NCBI RefSeq assembly: GCF_000943565.1
Contig: NZ_JTDW01000001.1
Coordinates: forward strand, 248,001 to 312,000
Source: Neotamlana sedimentorum
Lineage (GTDB): Bacteria > Bacteroidota > Bacteroidia > Flavobacteriales > Flavobacteriaceae
Length of the DNA: 64,000 nt
Direction of reading: 5' to 3'
Part shown: in pieces, positions 46,374 through 55,070 of the stretch
How positions within the stretch are numbered: position 1 is the first letter of the stretch
Layout of the letters: each line of letters opens with the position of its first letter
The notes under the pieces: generated by a model
Told to the model about the DNA's origin: nothing
What the model saw: only the letters and a program-made list of their open reading frames with translations
The model's database searches: none
Translations under genes and position numbers: made by a program

Positions 46374-47660
46374 ATGGCAAATACTGCTACAATTGAAATT
46401 AACGGGCAAAAAAATGAGTTTCCTTTAATCAAGGGAACAGAAGATGAAGTTGCAATAGACATATCTAAATTAAGAGCGTCAACAGGCGGGGTTATAACCG
46501 TTGACCCAGGATATAAAAATACAGGTTCTTGTGAGAGTGCTATTACGTTTCTAGATGGAGAAAAAGGTGTTTTAAGATATCGTGGGTATTCTATAGAAGA
46601 ATTAGCTGAAAAAGCAGATTTTTTAGAAGTAGTGTATTTGCTAATTTTTGGAGAACTTCCAACAGTAAGTCAGTTAGAAAAATTTGAAAATGATATTAAG
46701 GAAAATTCATTAGTCGATGATGATGTAAGAAAGATTCTTGAAGCGTTTCCAAAAAATGCCCATCCTATGGGTGTATTATCTTCTTTAACAAGTGCCTTAA
46801 CGGCATTTAATCCAATTTCGGTTAACATCGAGTCACAAGAAGATATGTATAATGCCATTGTTACAATTTTAGGAAAATTTCCATTGTTAGTTGGGTGGAC
46901 TATGCGTAAGAAAAAAGGTTTACATTTAAACTATGGAAAAAAATCTTTAGGTTATGTTGAAAACATTATGTACTTAATGTTTAAACAGCCTAATGAAGAG
47001 TTTGAAGTTAACCCAATTATAAAAGATGCTCTAGATAAATTATTAATTCTTCATGCGGACCATGAACAAAACTGTTCTACTTCAACAGTAAGAATTGTTG
47101 GTTCATCACATGCTGGATTATTTGCATCTTTATCTGCAGGTATTTCTGCGCTTTGGGGACCACTTCATGGTGGGGCTAACCAAGCCGTTTTAGAAATGCT
47201 TGAAGCTATAAAAGCAGATGGTGGAGACACTAAAAAATATATGGCAAAAGCAAAAGATAAAAGTGATCCTTTCCGTTTAATGGGGTTTGGTCACCGTGTC
47301 TATAAAAATTTCGATCCTAGAGCGAGAATAATAAAAAAGGCGGCTGATGAAGTTTTAGGGGACTTAGGAATTAGTGATCCTATTTTAGATATTGCAAGGG
47401 GTCTTGAAAAAGAAGCTTTAGAAGATCCATACTTCGTAGACCGAAAATTATATCCTAATGTAGATTTTTATTCCGGTATTATTTATCGCGCAATGGATAT
47501 TCCTGTAGAAATGTTTACGGTAATGTTCGCTTTAGGTCGTTTACCAGGATGGATCGCACAATGGAGAGAAATGCGCTTACGTAAAGAACCAATTGGTCGC
47601 CCAAGACAGGTTTATATAGGTGAAAATCAAAGAGCATTTAAAACCATAAATGAGAGATAA
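46374..47660 (+). CDS. gltA: Citrate synthase
   Basis: Condenses acetyl-CoA with oxaloacetate to begin the citric acid cycle. 428 residues: N-terminal region DPGYKNTGSCESAITFLDG and RYRGYSIEELAEKADF, the helical core with HADHEQNCSTSTVR, LWGPLHGGANQAVLEM (catalytic His), GFGHRVYKNFDPRA (catalytic His) and the Asp-containing PNVDFYSGIIYRAM. Type II-like length. Followed by a terminator, and preceded by its own promoter-like element, so it is a single-gene unit. Confidence 0.97.
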   Translation: MANTATIEINGQKNEFPLIKGTEDEVAIDISKLRASTGGVITVDPGYKNTGSCESAITFLDGEKGVLRYRGYSIEELAEKADFLEVVYLLIFGELPTVSQLEKFENDIKENSLVDDDVRKILEAFPKNAHPMGVLSSLTSALTAFNPISVNIESQEDMYNAIVTILGKFPLLVGWTMRKKKGLHLNYGKKSLGYVENIMYLMFKQPNEEFEVNPIIKDALDKLLILHADHEQNCSTSTVRIVGSSHAGLFASLSAGISALWGPLHGGANQAVLEMLEAIKADGGDTKKYMAKAKDKSDPFRLMGFGHRVYKNFDPRARIIKKAADEVLGDLGISDPILDIARGLEKEALEDPYFVDRKLYPNVDFYSGIIYRAMDIPVEMFTVMFALGRLPGWIAQWREMRLRKEPIGRPRQVYIGENQRAFKTINER

Positions 47661-47691
47661 AAAAGTAGGTTTAAAATAATACTGTAAAATA

Positions 47692-47727
47692 TAAAGCTTC
47701 ATAAGTTAGTTCTTGTGAAGCTTTTTT
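47692..47727 (+). terminator. Intrinsic terminator after gltA
   Basis: AAAGCTTC / GAAGCTTT stem (8 bp) with a loop of about 16 nt, then a run of Ts. Confidence 0.85.
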
Positions 47728-47738
47728 ATATTTACAAT

Positions 47739-48653
47739 ATGTTAAAACTAAATGTTAAAAACGAAACTTCAAGACTCCGTGCTGTAATTTTAGGAACAGC
47801 CGAAAGTAATGGTCCAGTACCAAAACTTGAAGATTGCTATGACCCGAAAAGTATAGAGCATGTAAAAGCAGGTACTTATCCGAAAGAATCTGATATGGTT
47901 TTAGAAATGGAAGCCGTAGCTCAAGTTTTTAAAAAATATAACGTTCAAGTTTTTAGGCCTGAAGTTATTATAGATTGTAATCAAATATTTTCCCGTGATA
48001 TAGCCTTTGTAATTGAAGATAAAATAATTCGGGCCAATATTTTACCAAATCGAGAGGCGGAAGTACGGGCCATTAAATATGTATGGGATCAAGTTAAACA
48101 CGAAAATAGAATTATTCTTCCAGAAGATTGTCATGTAGAAGGTGGCGATGTTATGCCATGGAATGATTACATTTTTATTGGTACATATTCCGGAGTTGAT
48201 TACCCAAACTATATAACGGCTAGAACCAACAAAGCGGCTGTATTAGCCATTCAGAGATTGTTCCCAAATAAAATTGTCAAATCGTTCGAGCTTCGAAAAT
48301 CTAACACTAATGCAAAAGAAAATGCACTACATCTCGATTGTTGTTTTCAACCTTTAGGAAGAGGTAAAGCTATTATTCATAAAAACGGATTTTTAATAGA
48401 AGAAGAGTATGAATGGTTGATAAATTTCTTCAAAAAACAAAATATTTTCGAAATCACTAAAGAGGAAATGTATAATATGAATAGTAACGTATTTTCAATT
48501 TCTGAAGATATTGTTATTTCAGAAAAAAACTTCACCCGACTTAACAATTGGTTACGTTCAGAAGGTTTTATTGTTGAAGAAGTTCCTTATACCGAAATAG
48601 CCAAACAAGAAGGGTTACTCCGTTGTTCTACCTTGCCCTTAATTCGTGATTAA
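47739..48653 (+). CDS. Amidinotransferase-family guanidino-group enzyme (arginine deiminase / DDAH superfamily)
   Basis: Cysteine enzyme of the pentein fold acting on arginine-like guanidino groups. The start MLKLNVKNETSRLRAVILG is chosen over the earlier ATG, which lies inside the gltA terminator hairpin. 304 residues: FSRDIAFVI, CHVEGGDVM (acidic active-site segment), the catalytic histidine in ALHLDCCFQ (about 207-215), and the catalytic cysteine in LLRCSTLPL near the end. Whether it is a citrulline-forming hydrolase or an amidinotransferase cannot be read out. No arginine operon genes are near. Confidence 0.8.
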   Translation: MLKLNVKNETSRLRAVILGTAESNGPVPKLEDCYDPKSIEHVKAGTYPKESDMVLEMEAVAQVFKKYNVQVFRPEVIIDCNQIFSRDIAFVIEDKIIRANILPNREAEVRAIKYVWDQVKHENRIILPEDCHVEGGDVMPWNDYIFIGTYSGVDYPNYITARTNKAAVLAIQRLFPNKIVKSFELRKSNTNAKENALHLDCCFQPLGRGKAIIHKNGFLIEEEYEWLINFFKKQNIFEITKEEMYNMNSNVFSISEDIVISEKNFTRLNNWLRSEGFIVEEVPYTEIAKQEGLLRCSTLPLIRD

Positions 48654-48690
48654 ATTGTTTAAATTAATATAATTGAAAATAATATTGACC

Positions 48691-48776
48691 AATCTGTGTT
48701 AATTTTAAACCCGGATAATCGTTTAAAGTGAACGTTGATATCACTCACTTGTAGGTTAATTTGTGTTAAATTTAAA
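48691..48776. repeat. Imperfect direct repeat in the amidinotransferase-STAS gap
   Basis: AATCTGTGTTAATTTTAAA (48691-48709) and AATTTGTGTTAAATTTAAA (48758-48776) are near-identical, 67 nt apart. Between them GTGAAC... and ...ATCAC give a weak inverted repeat. The remaining part of this 247-nt gap has no feature I can support. Possibly an operator or a remnant repeat. Confidence 0.4.
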
Positions 48777-48900
48777 TATTAACGAAAAAATATGACTTTG
48801 GACAAAAAATAACTAAATGCGAAAATTTACCACGCGTTTTATTTAACTTAGTTGAAAACAAGTTAATTTAACTTAAATATTCTCTGAACTAAAATTTTTA

Positions 48901-49275
48901 ATGAAAAAAAGTTACAAGCTTTCTTTTGGAACTATAAAATTATTAGCGACTAATTTAGCTGAAATTATAGTAAATGAAGGTATAATTTTAAATGAAATTA
49001 TGGTGGATGAATGTCATGATTTCCTGCTATCTTTTTTAGAAGCTCCATTTAATCTTTTAATAAATAAAACAAATTCTTATTCCTATACTTATGGTGCTCA
49101 ACAAATAATTGCTGATTTAAAAGAAATTAACGCTACTGCTGTAATTGTTTGGACTTCGGCGAGTTTATTAGCTACAGATACGTTACTAAGCGTAAATAAT
49201 CATAAAAATTTAAATATTAAGGTGTTTAGGATACGTGATGAGGCAATTTCATGGTTAAAAAACACACCTCTTTAA
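48901..49275 (+). CDS. STAS/SpoIIAA-like small protein
   Basis: Cytoplasmic 124-residue protein with alternating beta strands and helices (FLLSFLEAPFNLLINKTNS, ATAVIVWTSASLLATDTLLS, NIKVFRIRDEAISWLKN) resembling the SpoIIAA/STAS fold. No signal peptide, no catalytic motif. It precedes the SulP transporter by 99 nt; SulP carriers also end in a STAS domain, so a regulatory link is possible. It might instead be a free-standing single-gene sensor. Function is not established. Confidence 0.6.
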   Translation: MKKSYKLSFGTIKLLATNLAEIIVNEGIILNEIMVDECHDFLLSFLEAPFNLLINKTNSYSYTYGAQQIIADLKEINATAVIVWTSASLLATDTLLSVNNHKNLNIKVFRIRDEAISWLKNTPL

Positions 49276-49320
49276 TTTTCTCAATCGTTATAGTATAAAT
49301 TCTGGCGTAATTAATTTTTA

Positions 49321-49328
49321 TAGATTTG
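49321..49328 (+). promoter_or_regulatory. Candidate -7 element upstream of the SulP gene
   Basis: TAGATTTG matches TAnnTTTG, 46 nt before the start codon; a second TAAATTTG lies about 25 nt further down. Either could be the SulP promoter, so SulP may be transcribed separately from the STAS-like gene. Confidence 0.45.
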
Positions 49329-49374
49329 CGGGCCTGTATATTAAGCTTAAATTTGCAGCAATAAATACCGGGTC

Positions 49375-51036
49375 ATGACAAATTTTTTCAGAAAGCAGCG
49401 TCCAAACGTTAAAAACGACATTTTAAGTGGGGTTACCGTATCCTTAGCTATGATTCCAGAGGTTGTAGCCTTTGCTTTTGTGGCACAAATAGATCCGTTA
49501 ATGGCATTATCTGGTGCTTTTATAATTGGTTTAATTACTGCTGTTTTTGGAGGTCGCCCAGGTTTAATTTCTGGAGCAGCCGGTGCAGTAGCTGTTATTT
49601 TTGTTCATATGATTGCCGAAGGACACACCAAAGGCATGCTAATGGACACACCAATAGAAAACATGGGCTTCTTTTATCTTATGGCTTGTGTAATTCTTAT
49701 GGGAATTATTCAAATTTTAGCTGGTGTTTTAAAACTAGGTCGATTTGTTCGTTTAATTCCGCATCCTGTAATGATGGGTTTTGTTAACGGGCTATCCATA
49801 GTTATTTTTATGGCTCAAGTTAAAATGTTTTCTCATAAAACATTACAAGTTTCCGATGCTGGAGTAAAAGAATATATTAGTCATTACATGCAAGGCACAG
49901 AGCTTTACACCATGATTGGTTTAGTCCTTTTAACCATGGGAATTATTTGGGGTTTACCTAAATTAACTAAGAAATTGCCAGCAGCTTTAACCGCTATAAT
50001 AGTTACTTCGCTAATTGTTATTGGTTTTAATTTAGATGTTACTACAGTTGGTTCGTATATTATTGAAGGAGGCGGAACTGGTTTAAAAGGTGAATTTCCT
50101 ACACCAAATATCGAGCTTTGGCAAAACTTGCCTATAAATTTAGATACTTTAAAGTTTATTGCATTACCTGCGTTTTTAGCAGCGTCGGTTGGTTTAATTG
50201 AAACTTTAATGACCATGAATTTAGTTGATGAAATAACTGAAACTAGAGGAAATGGTAACCGCGAATGTGTCGCCCAAGGTGCTGGAAATATTGTTTCAGG
50301 GTTGTTCGGTGGAACCGGAGGTTGCGGTATGATTGGGCAAACTGTAATTAATATTAATGCTGGTGGCCGCGGAAGATTATCTGGAATTATGATGGCTGTT
50401 ACATTATTATCCTTTATTCTTTTTGCAGATAAACTTATCGAAATGGTGCCAATTGCAGCTTTAGTAGGCGTTATGTTTATGATGGTTATTGAAACCTTCG
50501 CATGGTCTAGTTTCCGTATTTTAAAGAAAATACCTTTATCTGATGCCGTTGTGTTAATTACTGTGTCTTTAGTTACTGTTTTTGTAGATTTAGCCGTTGC
50601 TGTTTTTGTTGGGGTTATTATTTCTGCACTGGCATTTGCTTGGGAAAATGCTAAACGTATTCGAGCTAGAAAACGCATGCGTGAAGACGGTACAAAAGTA
50701 TACGAAATTTGGGGGCCATTATTTTTTGGGTCGATTCAAGCATTTAATGAAAAGTTTGATGTGAAAACAGATCCGGAAATGGTTGAAATTGATTTTGTAG
50801 AATCAAGAGTAAGCGATCATTCTGCTATTGAAGCTATTTTTAATTTAGTTGAAAAATATGAAGCTGCCGGAAAAAAAATAAAGTTAAAGCATTTAAGTGA
50901 AGATTGTAAAGTACTTCTTTATAAATCGAGCCCTAAATTTAAAGAGGTTATTGTTGAAGATGTTGAAGATCCGCGTTATCATTTAGCTGCAAATCCAGAA
51001 CAATTCCCTAAACCATTATCACATTATAAATTATAA
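49375..51036 (+). CDS. SulP-family anion transporter with C-terminal STAS domain
   Basis: Inner membrane transporter for sulfate, bicarbonate or similar anions. 553 residues: about 12 hydrophobic segments (residues 12-430) with the SulP hallmarks GVTVSLAMIPEVVAFAFVA and LISGAAGAVAVIF, and NGLSIVIFMAQVKMFS. A cytoplasmic STAS domain covers about 440-553 (VYEIWGPLFFGSIQAFNEKF). The transported ion is not settled. It ends in a bidirectional terminator. The SpoIIAA-like gene upstream may be related in regulation. Confidence 0.9.
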   Translation: MTNFFRKQRPNVKNDILSGVTVSLAMIPEVVAFAFVAQIDPLMALSGAFIIGLITAVFGGRPGLISGAAGAVAVIFVHMIAEGHTKGMLMDTPIENMGFFYLMACVILMGIIQILAGVLKLGRFVRLIPHPVMMGFVNGLSIVIFMAQVKMFSHKTLQVSDAGVKEYISHYMQGTELYTMIGLVLLTMGIIWGLPKLTKKLPAALTAIIVTSLIVIGFNLDVTTVGSYIIEGGGTGLKGEFPTPNIELWQNLPINLDTLKFIALPAFLAASVGLIETLMTMNLVDEITETRGNGNRECVAQGAGNIVSGLFGGTGGCGMIGQTVININAGGRGRLSGIMMAVTLLSFILFADKLIEMVPIAALVGVMFMMVIETFAWSSFRILKKIPLSDAVVLITVSLVTVFVDLAVAVFVGVIISALAFAWENAKRIRARKRMREDGTKVYEIWGPLFFGSIQAFNEKFDVKTDPEMVEIDFVESRVSDHSAIEAIFNLVEKYEAAGKKIKLKHLSEDCKVLLYKSSPKFKEVIVEDVEDPRYHLAANPEQFPKPLSHYKL

Positions 51037-51040
51037 TATA

Positions 51041-51070
51041 AAAAAAGCATCTTTTAAAGATGCTTTTTTT
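51041..51070. terminator. Bidirectional intrinsic terminator between SulP and peroxiredoxin genes
   Basis: A near-perfect palindrome AAAAAGCATCTTT | AAAGATGCTTTTT with Ts on both sides serves the convergent SulP (+) and peroxiredoxin (-) genes. Confidence 0.85.
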
Positions 51071-51092
51071 ATTTCTATTAGGAATTGATTTA

Positions 51093-51743
51093 TTATTTCA
51101 AAGCCTTTAAAGCTTCAATAATTTCATCAGGCTCAGATCTGGTTCTATAGTCAACATTAACATAGTTCCATGTAACAATACCATCTTTATTAATAATAAA
51201 GGTTCCTGGTATAGGCAACACATTTGCATTACCGTTATTTATTTTTTTTAAATCAAGATTTCTATCTACGCGCATATGTTCCATTAAAAACTCCGGAACT
51301 TCCCACGCTACACCATAGTTTTTAGCTGTTTTAGCATCTTGATCAGACAAAACAGTAAATTCCATATTGTTAATTTCATTTTCTGTAAGCGACCCGTCAG
51401 GAACTTCTGGGCTAACAGCAATCAATGTGGCTCCTAAATCTTCAATTTCGTTTAATTTCGCTTGTAAAGCTCGAAGTTGTAAGTTACAATAAGGGCACCA
51501 GCTACCGCGGTAAAACGTTAACACAACAGGCCCGTTGTTTAATAAATTATATAAGGAAATAGTATCGCCTTTTGCATTTGGTAAACTAAAATCGGGAGCT
51601 TTTTCTCCAACTTTTAATGCATCAGCACCTTCTTCAAAAGCTTTTGCTTTACTAATTACTTCATCAACGCCAGCCATAAAACTTGGTTTAGCTTTACGTC
51701 CTGCAGCTATTTTAGCATCGGTTTGCTCTCTTAATGTTTTCAT
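51093..51743 (-). CDS. Peroxiredoxin-like protein (AhpC/TSA family)
   Basis: Thioredoxin-fold peroxidase that reduces peroxides. 216 residues with an N-terminal helix (LREQTDAKIAAGRKAKPSF), then GEKAPDFSLPNAKGDTISL and the active-site WCPYC pair in TFYRGSWCPYCNLQLRAL. The CPYC arrangement is unlike typical two-Cys peroxiredoxins (T-x-x-C) and fits the thiol-reductase-like AhpC/TSA subgroup. No signal peptide, so probably cytoplasmic. Same strand as coaD and ddl, 66 nt after coaD. Confidence 0.85.
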   Translation of the reverse strand: MKTLREQTDAKIAAGRKAKPSFMAGVDEVISKAKAFEEGADALKVGEKAPDFSLPNAKGDTISLYNLLNNGPVVLTFYRGSWCPYCNLQLRALQAKLNEIEDLGATLIAVSPEVPDGSLTENEINNMEFTVLSDQDAKTAKNYGVAWEVPEFLMEHMRVDRNLDLKKINNGNANVLPIPGTFIINKDGIVTWNYVNVDYRTRSEPDEIIEALKALK

Positions 51744-51809
51744 GCGTTTTTTGTGGCAAGATAATTATAAATTAAGGCTAGCGTAAGATTTTAGCATTTA
51801 ATTCACATA

Positions 51810-52265
51810 TTACTTGACCCGAACACTATCTGGAACAAGTAAGGTATAATCACCGTTATTTCTAATAACATCACGTACAATAGACGATGAAATATACGAG
51901 GTTCGAGATGCTGTTAATAAAAATACAGTTTCAATTTCCGAGAGGCTTCGGTTGGTGTGTGCAATGGCTTTTTCAAACTCAAAATCTGCAGGATTTCTTA
52001 ATCCACGTAAAATAAATTCAGCGTCCATAGCTTTACAATAATCCACTGTTAAACCTTTATAGGTAGTTACTTTTATTTTAGGTTCGTCTTTAAAAGCCTC
52101 TTCAATGAATTTTTTGCGTTCTTCTAACGAAAACATGTATTTTTTATCGGCGTTAATACCAATAGCAACTATAATTTCATCAAAAAGTGGAATACCACGT
52201 GTAATAATATCGTGATGACCTAAGGTTAATGGATCGAAAGATCCTGGGAAAATTGCTCGTTTCAT
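51810..52265 (-). CDS. coaD: Phosphopantetheine adenylyltransferase
   Basis: Penultimate coenzyme A step, adenylating 4'-phosphopantetheine. 151 residues: MKRAIFPGSFDPLTLGHHDI (the T/HxGH nucleotidyltransferase motif), the FILRGLRNPADFEFE segment and ISSSIVRDVIRNNGDY (ISSTxVR motif). Full length. It follows ddl after a 69-nt gap with an 8-bp hairpin; co-transcription with ddl is likely. Confidence 0.97.
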   Translation of the reverse strand: MKRAIFPGSFDPLTLGHHDIITRGIPLFDEIIVAIGINADKKYMFSLEERKKFIEEAFKDEPKIKVTTYKGLTVDYCKAMDAEFILRGLRNPADFEFEKAIAHTNRSLSEIETVFLLTASRTSYISSSIVRDVIRNNGDYTLLVPDSVRVK

Positions 52266-52275
52266 ATTTATGTAA

Positions 52276-52295
52276 ATTTCTAACTAATTAGAAAT
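52276..52295 (-). promoter_or_regulatory. Hairpin in the ddl-coaD gap
   Basis: ATTTCTAA / TTAGAAAT arms (8 bp) with a 4-nt loop. No T run follows in the minus-strand direction, so it is not a terminator; it may be a processing or mRNA-stability site. Confidence 0.3.
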
Positions 52296-52334
52296 GTTAG
52301 TTTTCAATGTTTTATTTTACTAAACTCATGGTTT

Positions 52335-53309
52335 TTATTTAAGAGCTTCTTCAATAGCGTTATCAAATAAATCACTCATGCTAATTCCAGCCGCGGCGGC
52401 TTGTTGTGGTAAAATACTAGCTTTTGTTAAACCGGGAATAGTGTTCATTTCTAGTAAATAGGGCTCGTCGTTTTTAAAAATATATTCGCTTCTGCTAAAG
52501 CCTTTCATTTTTAAAACTTCGTATACTTTTTTAGCGACAGCTATAACATTTTCTTCTTGTGTTTTGTTTAATCTGGCTGGAGTTATTTCTTGAGATTTAC
52601 CTAAATATTTAGCTTCGTAATCGAAAAAATCGTTTTCACTAACAATTTCCGTAATTGGTAATACTTTGGTTTCGCCTTTATAAGTTATAACACCTATAGA
52701 AACTTCGGTGCCATCTAAGAAGGATTCGATTATAATTTCGTCATCTTCTTTAAAAGCGACATTAATAGCATTTTGTAAATCTTCTTGTTTATGTACTTTG
52801 GTAACTCCAAAACTACTTCCTGCTTTATTAGCTTTAACAAAGCATGGTAAGCCTACTTTTTTAATAATAGTATCTTCGTTTATGGTGTCGCCTAAGTTTA
52901 AATAAAATGATTCGGCTGTTTTTATACCATAAGGTTTTAAAATACTTAAAAAATCACGTTTATTAAATGTAATTCCGGCTTGGTACATGTTACAACTGGT
53001 GTGAGGAATGCCCAACAACTCCAAATAACCTTGCATATAACCATCTTCTCCTGGAGCACCATGAATAGCGTTAAATACACAATCGAAGGTTATTTTTTTT
53101 GTATTAACGGAAACTGAAAAATCGTGTTTATTTACAGGGAATTCGTTTTCATTGTCATCAACATAAACCCATTTTTCTTTAAAAATATGAATGCGGTAAG
53201 CATGGTATTTTTCGGAATCTAAAACTTCGTAAACTACATTTCCACTTTTTAAAGAAATTTGATATTCGCTAGAATATCCGCCCATAATTATGGCTATATT
53301 TTTTTTCAT
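52335..53309 (-). CDS. ddl: D-alanine-D-alanine ligase
   Basis: Makes D-Ala-D-Ala for peptidoglycan. 324 residues of the ATP-grasp fold: IAIIMGGYSSEYQISLKSG, HGAPGEDGYMQGYLELLGIP, LPCFVKANKAGSSFGVTKVH (ATP lid), EVSIGVITYKG and LLEMNTIPGLTKAS (Mg-binding). Complete. It is divergent from the PASTA gene, sharing a 139-nt region with promoter-like elements and a palindrome. Confidence 0.97.
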   Translation of the reverse strand: MKKNIAIIMGGYSSEYQISLKSGNVVYEVLDSEKYHAYRIHIFKEKWVYVDDNENEFPVNKHDFSVSVNTKKITFDCVFNAIHGAPGEDGYMQGYLELLGIPHTSCNMYQAGITFNKRDFLSILKPYGIKTAESFYLNLGDTINEDTIIKKVGLPCFVKANKAGSSFGVTKVHKQEDLQNAINVAFKEDDEIIIESFLDGTEVSIGVITYKGETKVLPITEIVSENDFFDYEAKYLGKSQEITPARLNKTQEENVIAVAKKVYEVLKMKGFSRSEYIFKNDEPYLLEMNTIPGLTKASILPQQAAAAGISMSDLFDNAIEEALK

Positions 53310-53400
53310 TTATACAATAAAAATTAAGTATTCATCTAAAACCTATAATAAAACGTATGTAATATTAGTTATAGCTAAAATAACCTATATAATGCAAAAG

Positions 53401-53420
53401 AAAAAACAGTTCTGTTTTTA
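53401..53420. promoter_or_regulatory. Palindrome between ddl and the PASTA gene
   Basis: AAAAAACAG-TT-CTGTTTTT is an inverted repeat in the divergent promoter region, directly upstream of the TATATTTG element at 53421. It could be an operator or simply a local hairpin. Confidence 0.4.
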
Positions 53421-53428
53421 TATATTTG
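53421..53428 (+). promoter_or_regulatory. Candidate -7 element of the PASTA-rluD unit
   Basis: TATATTTG matches TAnnTTTG, 20 nt before the PASTA ATG. The upstream palindrome overlaps the expected -33 region. Confidence 0.55.
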
Positions 53429-53448
53429 CCTAACAGAAATTTCTATAA

Positions 53449-54009
53449 ATGAGTCTCGTAAAATTCCTTTTCAGTAAATCTTTTTTAAAACAAATAGTAT
53501 TGGCAGTAGTTGCTGTTGTACTATTATGTTTCATACTTTTAAAATGGTTAAATGTGTCTACAAACCATGGTAATTTCGAGATGGTGCCCGATTTAAAAGG
53601 CAAATCAATAAGTGTAGCTCAGGTGGAATTGGAAGATAATAACTTGGTTATGCAAATTCAAGATTCAGCAAACTATAATCCCGATTATCCTAAGTTTTCG
53701 GTTATAGAACAAGATCCAATTGCTGGCGCTAAAGTTAAAGAAAACCGTAAAATTTACATTACCTTAAATCCGTCGGGATACCGTAAAATAAGAGTTCCAG
53801 ATGGTTTAATCGATAAAACATTCCGCCAAGTAAAACCAACGTTAGAAGCTTTAGGTTTTAAAATTGGTAACATTAGTTATGTGGATAATTTAGGTAAGGA
53901 TATGGTTTTAAAATTATCGCATAAAGGAAAGCCTTTGGAAGCTGGTGAAAAGCTAGCTAAAACGTCTGTGATAGATTTAGTGCTTGGTAACGGTAACAGA
54001 CCAGAATAA
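53449..54009 (+). CDS. PASTA-domain membrane protein
   Basis: 186-residue inner membrane protein: one transmembrane segment (about 13-32) then two PASTA domains in the periplasm (FEMVPDLKGKSISVAQVELE and IRVPDGLIDKTFRQVKPTL). PASTA domains bind peptidoglycan precursors or related fragments in other proteins. There is no kinase or transpeptidase domain here, so it is a free-standing sensor or scaffold. It overlaps rluD by 1 nt (TAATG). Next to ddl, a peptidoglycan link is plausible. Confidence 0.85.
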   Translation: MSLVKFLFSKSFLKQIVLAVVAVVLLCFILLKWLNVSTNHGNFEMVPDLKGKSISVAQVELEDNNLVMQIQDSANYNPDYPKFSVIEQDPIAGAKVKENRKIYITLNPSGYRKIRVPDGLIDKTFRQVKPTLEALGFKIGNISYVDNLGKDMVLKLSHKGKPLEAGEKLAKTSVIDLVLGNGNRPE

Positions 54010-55058
54010 TGGAGCATACAGTCGAAAATTTTTCAGAAGAAGACGATAACGATTTATACGAACACCATGCTTTTGTTGTTGAAAAAGGACAAAAGCCACT
54101 TCGAATAGATAAATATTTAATGAATTTTGTTGAAAATGCGACACGTAACAAAATTCAAAATGCTGCCAAAAACGGAAGCATTTATGTTAACGGCACGCCG
54201 GTTAAGCAAAACTATAAAGTAAAACCCTTAGATAATATTCGGGTGTTATTCACGCATCCGCCACACGAAAACTTATTAGTTGGCGAGGCTATTGATATTG
54301 ATGTTGTTTACGAAGATGACAGCCTACTTGTGGTAAATAAACCAGCTGGTATGGTTGTGCATCCTGGTCATGGAAATTATTCGGGAACGTTAATAAATGC
54401 TTTAATTTATAGATTCGATAATTTGCCTAATAATTCGAGCGATCGTCCAGGTTTGGTACATCGTATAGATAAAGACACAAGTGGATTACTTGTTGTTGCC
54501 AAAACAGAAGAAGCTATGGCGCATTTATCACTTCAATTTGCCGAAAAAACGAGTGAGCGTGAATACGTAGCTTTAGTTTGGGGAAATATTGAAGAAGATG
54601 AAGGAACTGTTGAAGGTAATATTGGAAGGCACCCGAAAAACCGATTACAAAATACCGTTTTTATTGGTGATGAAGCCAAAAAAGGACGGCCAGCTGTAAC
54701 GCATTATAAAGTAATAGAACGTTTAGGTTATGTTACTTTGGTAGCATGCAAACTAGAAACAGGAAGAACCCACCAAATTCGTGTACACATGAAGCATATT
54801 GGGCATACTTTGTTTAACGACGAGCGTTACGGTGGTGAAAAAATACTAAAAGGAACTACGTTTACAAAATACAAACAGTTTGTAGATAATTGTTTTAAAG
54901 TATTGCCACGACAAGCACTGCACGCAAAAACCTTAGGATTTAAACACCCAAAAACCGGAGAATTTTTACGATTTAATTCTGAAATTCCAGAAGATATCGC
55001 TAATTGTATCGAGAAATGGCGTGGTTATGCCAAACATCAAGAGTTGAGTGACGATTAA
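54009..55058 (+). CDS. rluD: RluA-family 23S rRNA pseudouridine synthase (RluD-like)
   Basis: Isomerises uridines in rRNA. 349 residues: an S4-like RNA-binding domain (LRIDKYLMNFVENATRNKIQ) then the catalytic domain with the essential aspartate in HRIDKDTSGLLVVAK, and KLETGRTHQIRVHMKHIGH. The exact target uridines are inferred from family likeness only. Co-translated with the PASTA gene; convergent with the deformylase gene. Confidence 0.85.
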   Translation: MEHTVENFSEEDDNDLYEHHAFVVEKGQKPLRIDKYLMNFVENATRNKIQNAAKNGSIYVNGTPVKQNYKVKPLDNIRVLFTHPPHENLLVGEAIDIDVVYEDDSLLVVNKPAGMVVHPGHGNYSGTLINALIYRFDNLPNNSSDRPGLVHRIDKDTSGLLVVAKTEEAMAHLSLQFAEKTSEREYVALVWGNIEEDEGTVEGNIGRHPKNRLQNTVFIGDEAKKGRPAVTHYKVIERLGYVTLVACKLETGRTHQIRVHMKHIGHTLFNDERYGGEKILKGTTFTKYKQFVDNCFKVLPRQALHAKTLGFKHPKTGEFLRFNSEIPEDIANCIEKWRGYAKHQELSDD

Positions 55059-55070
55059 GTTTTTGTTGTC

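Noticed and set aside
49905-50678. Long minus-strand frame inside the SulP gene
   Set aside because: It is the mirror of the SulP coding sequence, rich in Ile, Thr and Pro without family features.
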